The position numbers and the translations under genes are program-made. From Planctomycetota bacterium (GTDB taxonomy: Bacteria > Planctomycetota > Phycisphaerae > Phycisphaerales > SM1A02), in contig RFQW01000081.1 of NCBI GenBank assembly GCA_009924765.1, positions 1 to 7,231 of the forward strand: a stretch of 7,231 nt of DNA, given 5' to 3'. Under the pieces are notes generated by a model. It did not search any database. It was given only the letters and a program-made list of their open reading frames with translations, and was not told the origin of the DNA. Positions 1 to 6,158 of the stretch are shown piece after piece. How positions within the stretch are numbered: position 1 is the first letter of the stretch; each line of letters begins with the position of its first letter.

Positions 1-1
1 C

Positions 2-1495
2 CTGACGCCGGAGTTTCAGGCCGCCGCTCGAGTGACACGGCGTTGGTTCGTGGGCACCCCTGAGCATGCCCTAGAACTTGGTGAACCCCTGCTCCGCGTG
101 CTTACGCCGGAGGAGACCGAGTGTGTGATCGTGCATGAATTGGCTCACATGCGTCACCTCGACCACCGCGGTCGGCTGATGATTGCAGTGACCCACACCC
201 TGCTCGCCATCATCTCGCCACCAGTCGGACAAGGTCGTGGTGCGATCGCACGAGTGATTCAGCGAGTTCATGGCCGATTCTTCGCCGACGACATACAGCA
301 GTGTCGCTTTCACGAACAAGAGGCTGACCGGGTGGCGGCGCGGTTCACCGGCGCGGAACCATTCGCGCGGGCGATGATCCGCCTGGAACTTGGTGCGACC
401 AGGATGCTCTGGCGGATGCAGGATGCCATGACCCGCGAGCCAGAAAGCGACTCGCCGGAGGACGCGTTCCGCTCTTTCGAGTCGCGCGTCTCGGAGCCGA
501 GTCCAGTCGATTTGCAATTGCTGCGAATGATGCTGGCGCGGCCCACGCTTCCAGATGACACACATCCTTCTCTTTCGGACCGGCTGCGCACCATCGGAGT
601 CAATCCGGATGAAGCCTCGATTCCAAACCCTGTCGCGGAGTCCGAGAGTGCCGCCGCGGTGTGGCTTGGCGACGGCCCCGGGCTTGGCACCGCGCGCGAG
701 GGGCGTGAGCGAACCACCGAGCCCTCGGCAACTGCGCCGGAGCCGGCCGGCACAGATCCGGATGTCATGAAGGACCTCATAGACATGGCAGAAGCACGCC
801 TTGATCCATCGAAACGTGGCTCCTGTCTCGTGCTGCACCGCTTCCTCCGTCGAGCTCGGGACTTTGCACGCATACGCGAACTGTTCGACCGTCTGGTGAA
901 CGATGCAAAGGCATCCGCGGATGTGCTGGAGTGGGTGTTCCGCCACTCTCTGTACGGCGCGGATGCGTCCGATGCTTCGCGAGCCATGCTGGCCCTCTCG
1001 CGGCTTGAGGGTGCCGATCCTTCCCTGCACATTCGCGCGCTTCGGCAACTTGCCGAACGACTTGCCTTCGATGGCCGCACGGCCGAGGCTCGGGCGACAT
1101 GGCGCCTGGTGGTGCGGTTGCGGACACGCCCTCTGGATCCGGAGACGTGGCGGGAATCGTCCCTCGTGCCCGAGGATCTGGGGGATCTGGGGACAGCGGA
1201 CCTTGATCGCGGGACGTTCACCAAGATCACCTCCACGTTCATCAGGGATCCGCGCATCAACGGATACTGGCTGGCATCTGTCCATGCGGAGGTTCCGCTG
1301 CAGGCCCCGCGAGTCGTGCTCGCCCTGTCCGCGCAGGGATCCTGGTGGGATCGGAGCAATTCGTTGCGCAGGCTTCGGGCCGCACTGGCCGCAGTGCCGG
1401 GATGCCGCATCGAACTGGTCAACTTCGACGCCTGCTCGCGCGCCGTGCAGGACCGCCTCCGCATCCTGGGCATGGCCCAGCAGCGACCCGAATGA
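2..1495 (+). CDS. M48-family zinc metallopeptidase with long C-terminal extension (5' partial)
   Basis: A zinc-dependent endopeptidase of the M48 type is predicted. Counting from the GTG at 32, the HExxH zinc motif HELAH is at residues 35-39 (nt 134-148). An E-x-E-A-D motif at 95-99 should supply the third zinc ligand. A THPSLSDRL segment at 177-185 resembles the usual end of M48 domains. The frame is open to the left edge, and the codons before 32 continue plausibly, so the true start is probably outside the window and an N-terminal, possibly membrane, part is missing. The GTG at 32 has no good ribosome binding site. Residues 50-62 are hydrophobic but too short to be a sure membrane span. 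Residues 200-240 look like a linker. Residues 245-487 are mostly predicted helical, with no family I recognise. The gene ends 7 bases from the stop of the convergent gene. Its codons are less GC-biased than those downstream. The family call is fairly safe; the substrate is unknown. Confidence 0.8.
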   Translation: MTPEFQAAARVTRRWFVGTPEHALELGEPLLRVLTPEETECVIVHELAHMRHLDHRGRLMIAVTHTLLAIISPPVGQGRGAIARVIQRVHGRFFADDIQQCRFHEQEADRVAARFTGAEPFARAMIRLELGATRMLWRMQDAMTREPESDSPEDAFRSFESRVSEPSPVDLQLLRMMLARPTLPDDTHPSLSDRLRTIGVNPDEASIPNPVAESESAAAVWLGDGPGLGTAREGRERTTEPSATAPEPAGTDPDVMKDLIDMAEARLDPSKRGSCLVLHRFLRRARDFARIRELFDRLVNDAKASADVLEWVFRHSLYGADASDASRAMLALSRLEGADPSLHIRALRQLAERLAFDGRTAEARATWRLVVRLRTRPLDPETWRESSLVPEDLGDLGTADLDRGTFTKITSTFIRDPRINGYWLASVHAEVPLQAPRVVLALSAQGSWWDRSNSLRRLRAALAAVPGCRIELVNFDACSRAVQDRLRILGMAQQRPE

Positions 1496-1502
1496 GGCGT
1501 GC

Positions 1503-2575
1503 TCAATGTCGCAGGAAGGTGACGAGCGAGAAGATGATCTCGGCAGTGATGAGCGCGATGATGATCCACTCCAGAAGCTCCGCGCGTCGGTGCGCCTGTT
1601 CGTCGGCCAGCTTCTCGTAGATCGATTCCAGCGTCTCGAGCTTGCGCAGCGTGGAGCGCTCCCATTCGTCGAGATGCATGCGGCGATTGGCCGCGCGATA
1701 GAGCCGGGCCAGGAACTGGTCACCGAGCAGCTTCAGGGCATTGTTCAGCTCCTCGTACAGCAGCGCCGCGTCCATCTGCAGTTCGGCCAATCGCGATGGC
1801 CGCGACGAAGGCCCTTGGCGCCGCGCCGCGCCGTGACTGTGCCGTACGCCTCCGCGAGCGCGCCATCCAGCTGCGCGTCGAGCGTGCGGTACTCCAGCAA
1901 CTCCACGTTGGCAAATTCCAGCACATCCAAGCATGCCTCTGGAGCCGCGTCGATGATAAGGGCCGCATTCCAGTCGACCACGGTGATGTCGCTGACGCCG
2001 TAGCTCACCGCACCGGCAACGCTGTCGCGCACCTCCTGTTCGGAAAGCGGGCCCGACTCGGCACGCAGGATGCCCGCGATGGTGGCCTCGCCGATGGCGC
2101 CGATCGACACGGGCTCGGCCAAGCCGTCGATGCGCCGGACGGCGATCGCGAGATAGTCCTCGGTGAATTCGCTGAGCGCCGGCTTGCGGATGGCATCGCC
2201 CATCGCCTGACACAGGGCCTGCACGCGCGCGCGCGCATCGGCAAGCAGGTCAGCGTGCCCACTCAGGGCCATCGCAAGCCTGGTGAGCAGCGATGCGTGC
2301 CCGGAGAAAGGCAGCCGGTATTCCAGGCTGACCGCGCCGAAGTCGAACACGCGCAGCTGCACCGACGGCAGCAGCGCCAACCCCTCCACCGTGATCGCCG
2401 GACCATCCTGTTCGAGCGTGAGTGGCGGACTGCTCCAGTCGAAACCGCCGGGATTGCGCTGCGCGGGCAGTCGCGCGCGCCCCGCACCGTGCACCGCGGC
2501 ACCCGCACGATCGAGCTCGATGGACAACCCCACCTCCATCGCAAGCATGAGGTGACAGGTTCCGTGGAAGATCAT
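1503..2575 (-). pseudogene. RMD1/YagE (DUF155)-like membrane protein gene, interrupted by an apparent frameshift
   Basis: Two overlapping minus-strand frames together make one protein of about 357 residues. The upstream frame (from ATG 2575 to a stop at 1745) carries the N-terminal and central part, including LSEFTEDYLAIAVRRI and LEFANVELLEYRTL. The other frame (to the stop at 1503) carries the C-terminal part: LAELQMDAALLYEELN, an amphipathic helical stretch with LETLESIYEKLADEQ, and a hydrophobic end, LLEWIIIALITAEIIFSLV, followed by FLRH. The late helices followed by a C-terminal membrane segment after L-E-W resemble the RMD1/YagE (DUF155) family, whose yeast members are mitochondrial; bacterial function is unclear. 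Joining the frames needs one added base near 1790-1835. The start at 2575 is preferred because GGTGA lies 4 bases upstream; ATGs at 2593, 2548 and 2539 are alternatives. It could be a real pseudogene, a sequencing error or a recoded gene. The family assignment is from memory of the pattern. Confidence 0.6.
1790..1835 (-). other. Frameshift zone in the DUF155-like gene
   Basis: Reading on the minus strand, the upstream frame gives sensible sequence down to about GAKGLRRGH (codons near 1796-1828). It then degenerates into a Trp/Cys/Arg-rich tail (DWPNCRWTRRCCTRS). The family-like sequence resumes one base out of register at RLAELQMD, whose CGA codon is at 1791-1793. A single missing base (or two extra) in this GC-rich stretch explains the break. 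No classical X-XXY-YYZ slippery heptamer is visible here, so programmed -1 frameshifting is not favoured. The exact position cannot be fixed without homologues. Confidence 0.6.
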
Positions 2576-2579
2576 GGCT

Positions 2580-2584
2580 TCACC
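2580..2584 (-). promoter_or_regulatory. Ribosome binding site deciding the DUF155-like start
   Basis: On the minus strand GGTGA, the 3' part of the AGGAGGTGA consensus, sits 4 bases before the ATG at 2575-2573. The ATG at 2593 has no comparable motif in front of it. This supports 2575 as the start, though 2548 and 2539 remain possible. Confidence 0.4.
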
Positions 2585-2603
2585 ATCGGGCATGCGCGCG
2601 TGC

Positions 2604-2609
2604 AGCGTA
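2604..2609 (-). promoter_or_regulatory. Candidate -10 element for the DUF155-like gene
   Basis: The minus strand reads TACGCT here, a TANNNT hexamer that would place transcription start near 2597 and give a leader of about 20 bases containing the GGTGA site. No good -35 box is visible at 16-18 bases. It shares the TA at 2608-2609 with the plus-strand TAGGAT of the divergent gene. Weak evidence from one hexamer. Confidence 0.25.
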
Positions 2610-2613
2610 GGAT
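2608..2613 (+). promoter_or_regulatory. Candidate -10 element (TAGGAT) for a leaderless HD-GYP transcript
   Basis: TAGGAT matches TATAAT at four of six bases and ends exactly 6 bases before the ATG at 2620, so transcription would begin at or next to the A of the start codon. No -35 match is obvious. The TAGGA could instead act as a weak Shine-Dalgarno sequence 7 bases from the ATG. The same hexamer-to-ATG spacing recurs before the gene at 4432. Confidence 0.4.
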
Positions 2614-2619
2614 GCGGAC

Positions 2620-4380
2620 ATGTCAGATGAAAGGCGATCGACGCCGGAAACGCCGCAAGTGACCACGCCAGGATGGGATCGGCTGATGGCCGTGGTCGTA
2701 TCGGACGAGGCGTGGCCCGCCGATCTCGTGCGCGCCGCCTGTGATCCGGCCGACTTCGAGGTGCGTCACCTTCCCCGCGATGCACAGGCCTTCTCGCGCA
2801 TCACGCACCTGGCACCGTCCGTGATCGCGGTGGACATCTCGGGTGGCGCGCGCGAGCCATTCGACCTGCTGCGTGCGTTGCAGTCGCAGCCCGAGACCAG
2901 CGCCACGCCGGTGCTGGCACTGGCACCCGCTCCGGATCCACTGTTGCGCGCCGCGGCGTTCGCGGCAGGCGTGGAGGACGTGTCGCATCGCGGCACCGAC
3001 CCGGAAGAGCTGCGTTCGCGCATGCGCACCCTGGGGCGACTCGCCTCCGCCACGTCCCGAAGCCTGCAGGCCGAGGCGGATCTGCAGCGCACCCGCGAAC
3101 GCCTGCGCGAGCGCGACCGCGATCTGGAGGAGACGCGCCACCTGATCGACAGCATGCGCAGCGATCTGCAGGCCGACAACCGCACCCAGCGCACGCGCGT
3201 GGATGGCATGGTGCAGGTCGGCCTGGAGCTGAACAAGGTGCAGGATTTCCACGTGCTGATGGATCGCATCCTGAGCGAGGCGCGGCGGCTCATCAACGCC
3301 GACGCAGGCACGGTGTACCTGCGCGAGGGCAAGGTGCTGCGCTTCGCCTACGCGCAGAACGACACGCTGGCACGCCAGTCGACCGAGGCGCCGCGCTTCA
3401 GCAGCCTGTCCATCGCGGTCAGTGACCACTCGATCGCCGGCTGGGTCGGTTCCAGCGGCGAGACGGTGAACGTGCCGGACGCGTACGCGATCGACCCGTC
3501 GGCCCCCTTCCGATTCGATCCCACCTTCGACCGACTCACCGGCTATCGCACGCGAAGCGTGCTGGCGATGCCGCTGCGCACCAGCCAGGGTCGCAGCGTG
3601 GGCGTGCTGCAGCTGCTCAACGCGGTCGATCAACGCGGGATGCCGCGCGAGCGCTTCCAGGAGTCGGATCAGGCGCTGCTCACCCACTTCGCCAGCATGG
3701 CCACGGTGGCGATCGAACGCACGCAACTGGTCGACAGCATGATCATGCGCATGCTGGGCATGGTGAAGACGCGCGACCCCATCGAGACGGGCCAGCACGT
3801 CGAGCGCGTGGCCGGCTTCTCCACCGCCATCTTCGAGGAATGGGCGCGTCGGCGTGGCCTGGAAGGCCCGGCGTTTGAGCGTCAGCGCGATCGCCTGCGC
3901 ATCGCCGCCAAGATGCACGACGTTGGCAAGGTCGGCATCAGCGACGCGCTGCTGAAGAAGGCCGGCAAGCTCACGCCCGAGGAGTACGAACAGATGAAGC
4001 AGCACGTCATGATCGGTGCGCGCTTCTTCCTGGATCAACCCACCGAGTTCGACGACGCCGCTCGCGAAGTGGTGCTGAATCACCACGAGCGCTGGGACGG
4101 CACCGGCTACCCGGGGCAGGTAGATCCGCAGACCGGCCTGTCCATCCCGGGGACCGGCAAGCGCGGCGAATCCATTCCGCTGTTCGCGCGCATCGTCGGC
4201 TTGGCCGACGTGTTCGACGCGCTGTCGAGCGCGCGCACCTACAAGGACGCGTGGCCCGAGCGACGGGTGCTGGACACCATCCGCGGCAAGTCCGGCACGC
4301 ACTTCGATCCGGAACTGGTGGAGATCTTCTTCGCCAGACTGGATGCGGTGCGCGATCTGCGGGACGCGAATCCGGAATGA
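2620..4380 (+). CDS. Pseudo-receiver/GAF/HD-GYP cyclic-di-GMP phosphodiesterase
   Basis: This 586-residue protein should hydrolyse cyclic di-GMP in the cytoplasm; no signal peptide or membrane segment is seen. Residues 22-140 have a receiver (REC)-like pattern. The phospho-acceptor Asp is kept (D72 in VIAVDIS), but the acidic pair is reduced to S28-D29, the switch Thr is Ala102 and the Lys is Arg124. Residues about 147-190 form a charged coiled coil. Residues about 198-368 are a GAF domain, a ligand or signal sensor, with MPLRTSQGRSVGVLQLLNA near its end. Residues about 370-580 are HD-GYP with all landmarks: H393, HD at 433-434 in HDVGK, H462, HH at 488-489 and DGTGYP at 493-498, then D530. 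After GYP there is a longer loop than in the shortest family members, up to about residue 518. It lies divergently from the DUF155-like gene and 51 bases before wspB, where Wsp operons usually have the receptor gene wspA. The HD-GYP call is very secure; the signal sensed is unknown. Confidence 0.93.
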   Translation: MSDERRSTPETPQVTTPGWDRLMAVVVSDEAWPADLVRAACDPADFEVRHLPRDAQAFSRITHLAPSVIAVDISGGAREPFDLLRALQSQPETSATPVLALAPAPDPLLRAAAFAAGVEDVSHRGTDPEELRSRMRTLGRLASATSRSLQAEADLQRTRERLRERDRDLEETRHLIDSMRSDLQADNRTQRTRVDGMVQVGLELNKVQDFHVLMDRILSEARRLINADAGTVYLREGKVLRFAYAQNDTLARQSTEAPRFSSLSIAVSDHSIAGWVGSSGETVNVPDAYAIDPSAPFRFDPTFDRLTGYRTRSVLAMPLRTSQGRSVGVLQLLNAVDQRGMPRERFQESDQALLTHFASMATVAIERTQLVDSMIMRMLGMVKTRDPIETGQHVERVAGFSTAIFEEWARRRGLEGPAFERQRDRLRIAAKMHDVGKVGISDALLKKAGKLTPEEYEQMKQHVMIGARFFLDQPTEFDDAAREVVLNHHERWDGTGYPGQVDPQTGLSIPGTGKRGESIPLFARIVGLADVFDALSSARTYKDAWPERRVLDTIRGKSGTHFDPELVEIFFARLDAVRDLRDANPE

Positions 4381-4419
4381 GGATGGCGGCGGCATGGTGC
4401 TCGTCAGGCGTGCAGCCAC

Positions 4420-4425
4420 TATCCT
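4420..4425 (+). promoter_or_regulatory. Candidate -10 element (TATCCT) for a leaderless wsp transcript
   Basis: TATCCT matches TATAAT at four of six bases and ends 6 bases before the ATG at 4432, the same geometry as at 2608-2613. There is no Shine-Dalgarno sequence before this ATG. A 9-mer, GCGTGCAGC, lies just upstream of both hexamers (4408-4416 and 2598-2606). No convincing -35 box is present. The 51-base gap after the HD-GYP gene holds no clear terminator hairpin, so read-through from upstream is also possible. Confidence 0.4.
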
Positions 4426-4431
4426 GCCCGC

Positions 4432-4926
4432 ATGCAATCGCTTCGCTTCCGAGTCGGTGAGCGCGCCTTGGCCGTGGACCTTCGATGGATCCACGAGGTG
4501 TGCCCGCTGGTGAACATCCGGCCCCTGCCGCAGGCACCGACGTGGATGCGCGGACTGTTCGATTTCCATGGACAGTTGCTGCCAGTGGTGGATGCGAGCG
4601 TGATGCTGGGCGGCGCGCCGGTGCAGCAGTGCGTGGGAGCGCGCATCCTGCTTCTGCACGGCCCGATGAACGACGAGCCGGGCGCCCCGAAGGCGACCTA
4701 CGGACTGCTGGTCGACTCGGTGGAGGGCCTGCTGCAGGTGGATCGCGCCGACGCGTGGACGGCGCGCGACGGACTGCCCGGGCTTCCATTCCTTCGCGAT
4801 GTGGTGAATCAGGACACGGAGCCGCTGCTGCTTCTGGATGCGGCGCGCATGTCGAGCATGCATGCCTCGCTGCTTGAAGGCCCCGCCATGCTGGCCACCG
4901 TCACGGACGCTTCAGGCCGCGCGTGA
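4432..4926 (+). CDS. wspB: CheW-like adaptor, WspB type
   Basis: This 164-residue protein is a single CheW domain, the cytoplasmic adaptor that links a chemoreceptor to the CheA-type kinase. The CheW pattern is seen in LRFRVGERALAVDLRWIHEV (residues 4-23), in RPLPQAPTWMRGLFDFHGQLLPVVDA (residues 30-55, the conserved strand-loop-strand with the G-x-LLPVVD turn), and in YGLLVDSVEGLLQV (90-103). The opening and the RPLPxAPxWMxGLxDFxG stretch resemble WspB of Pseudomonas Wsp systems. The ATG at 4432 is chosen because the domain begins at once and a -10-like hexamer lies 6 bases upstream. Its stop overlaps the start of wspC by 4 bases (GTGA), so the two are likely translationally coupled. The domain call is firm. 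The wspB name rests on order and resemblance; a generic cheW name would also be defensible. Confidence 0.82.
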   Translation: MQSLRFRVGERALAVDLRWIHEVCPLVNIRPLPQAPTWMRGLFDFHGQLLPVVDASVMLGGAPVQQCVGARILLLHGPMNDEPGAPKATYGLLVDSVEGLLQVDRADAWTARDGLPGLPFLRDVVNQDTEPLLLLDAARMSSMHASLLEGPAMLATVTDASGRA

Positions 4927-6158
4927 ACCAGCTCGAGCACTGGATCCGCGAGCAACTGCCGCTCGACCCCGCGGTGTCGGTGCAGGCCGTGCGTGAGGCG
5001 CAACGACGCGCCAACGAATTGCGCCTGACCGAAGCGGCCATGGTGGAACGGCTGCAGCGCGATCGTTCCGAAGTGGACCGCCTGCTCACCGTGGTGGTGC
5101 CGCCCGAGACCTGGCTCTTCCGTCACGAACCGGCCTTCGAGGCCGTGCGTGCGTGGCTCACTGCCCACGCCGGACGGCGCGTGCAGATGGTGAGCCTTGG
5201 CTGCGCCCGCGGTGCCGAACCGCTTTCGCTTGCCGCCACCGCGGCGAGCGTGGGACGAACCGCGCTGGACACCGAGATCATCGGCATCGACTGGAACGAG
5301 GCGCACCTGCGTGACGCAGCACTGGGCGCCGTGAGCCCGCTCGCGCAGCGCGGACCGCTTCCCGACTGGGCAGTGCACTGGTTCCAGCCCGATCAGCGCG
5401 GATGGATCCGACTTCGCGCCGAGGCGCTGTCCATGATCCAGTGGCGCCGCGCCGATCTGGTGCTTGATGCGCTGCCGATGGCGGTCGATGTGGCCATGTG
5501 CCGCAATGTGGCCATCTATCTCTCGCAGCAGGCTCGCGAGACGCTGCGCGACCGACTGGCCGCGATGGTGCAACCCGATGGCCTGCTGTGCCTCGGACAC
5601 GCCGATCCAACCGTGCTGTGGGAAGGCGCCTTCGAGGGGGCGGACTGGACCGGCGGATTCGTCTTCCGGCACCGGACCGGTCCCGTGGTACCGCCACTCG
5701 ATCTTGCCAAGCTGCCGCAGCCAACCGGCAGCTCGACACGACCATGGACAACGAAGCCGCGCTCCGCAGCGCCAAGCCCTCCCACACGCCCGCCAGCCGC
5801 CGTGCCTGCGACGGTTGCAAAAGCCGTCGTGCCCAAGCCCGTGGCGCAGTCCTCGATGGCGTCGATCCAGACACTCGCCGATTCCGGGCGCCTGGATGAG
5901 GCTTCGAGCATGCTGGAAACGCTGCTCTCACGCGATGGACTGCAGGCTGATGCTTGGGCGCTGCTGGGTGCGGTGCGGCTGGGTCAGGGTCGACATGACG
6001 ACGCCGAAGAGTGCTTCCGCAAGGTGGTGTACCTTCAGCCCCACCACGCCCTGAGCCTGCTGCAGTTGAGTGCACTGGCGGAGCGTCGTGGCGATCGGAT
6101 CGCCGCAGACCGACTGCGGCTTCGGGCAGCACGCGCTGCCGCTGGAGAAGCTTCGTGA
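4923..6158 (+). CDS. wspC: CheR-type receptor methyltransferase with C-terminal TPRs, WspC type
   Basis: This 411-residue protein should methylate glutamates of a chemoreceptor with S-adenosylmethionine. Residues 1-55 are the helical CheR N-terminal part. VVVPPETWLFRHEPAF (57-72) matches the VPETWFFR signature of WspC/CheR. The SAM-binding motif is SLGCARGAEPLS (91-102), where most CheR proteins have CSTGEEPYS, so Thr, the first Glu and Tyr are replaced. IIGIDWNE (119-126) carries the ribose-binding acidic residue, and MCRNVAIYLS (192-201) is the conserved CRN motif. Residues 254-311 are a Pro/Ala-rich linker. Residues 312-400 hold about two TPRs (GRLDEASSMLETLL; WALLGAVRLGQGRHDDAEEC), as in WspC. 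The GTG start overlaps the wspB stop; only a weak AGG (4914-4916) precedes it. It is placed between the two CheW genes exactly as in wspBCD. Methyltransferase activity is likely but not certain given the changed motif I. Confidence 0.87.
   Translation: MNQLEHWIREQLPLDPAVSVQAVREAQRRANELRLTEAAMVERLQRDRSEVDRLLTVVVPPETWLFRHEPAFEAVRAWLTAHAGRRVQMVSLGCARGAEPLSLAATAASVGRTALDTEIIGIDWNEAHLRDAALGAVSPLAQRGPLPDWAVHWFQPDQRGWIRLRAEALSMIQWRRADLVLDALPMAVDVAMCRNVAIYLSQQARETLRDRLAAMVQPDGLLCLGHADPTVLWEGAFEGADWTGGFVFRHRTGPVVPPLDLAKLPQPTGSSTRPWTTKPRSAAPSPPTRPPAAVPATVAKAVVPKPVAQSSMASIQTLADSGRLDEASSMLETLLSRDGLQADAWALLGAVRLGQGRHDDAEECFRKVVYLQPHHALSLLQLSALAERRGDRIAADRLRLRAARAAAGEAS
6144..6147 (+). promoter_or_regulatory. 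Ribosome binding site for wspD
   Basis: GGAG lies 7 bases before the GTG at 6155, inside the end of wspC. It supports this GTG over the in-frame ATG at 6191 and over an upstream extension of the same frame that begins at 6011 within wspC. Confidence 0.6.

Noticed and set aside
1496..1502. Possible bidirectional terminator between the convergent genes
   Set aside because: The gap is 7 bases and no inverted repeat spanning it was found by eye.
71..1723. 550-residue open frame on the minus strand
   Set aside because: It is antisense to the M48 gene, which has HELAH and E-x-E-A-D motifs, and its sequence is low in recognisable structure.
903..2003. 366-residue open frame on the plus strand
   Set aside because: It overlaps the end of the M48 gene out of frame and then runs antisense to the DUF155-like C-terminus; its Trp/Cys/Arg-rich translation suggests no real protein.
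1796..2662. 288-residue open frame on the plus strand
   Set aside because: It is antisense to the DUF155-like gene, is very Arg/Gln/His-rich and overlaps the HD-GYP start in another frame.
2594..2785. Longer N-terminus of the DUF155-like frame starting at 2785
   Set aside because: It would run into the HD-GYP coding sequence, and the extra residues are Arg/Pro-rich with no family character.
4381..4431. Possible terminator between the HD-GYP gene and wspB
   Set aside because: No stable stem-loop followed by a T run is visible in these 51 bases.
2623..4863. 746-residue open frame on the minus strand
   Set aside because: It lies antisense to the HD-GYP gene and wspB, whose domains are unmistakable. 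Its His/Arg/Ala/Gln-rich, motif-free translation is the usual shadow of GC-biased codons.
6011..6154. Upstream extension of the wspD frame to the ATG at 6011
   Set aside because: It would overlap wspC by about 150 bases. The GTG at 6155 has a good ribosome binding site and the 4-base overlap used by its neighbours.
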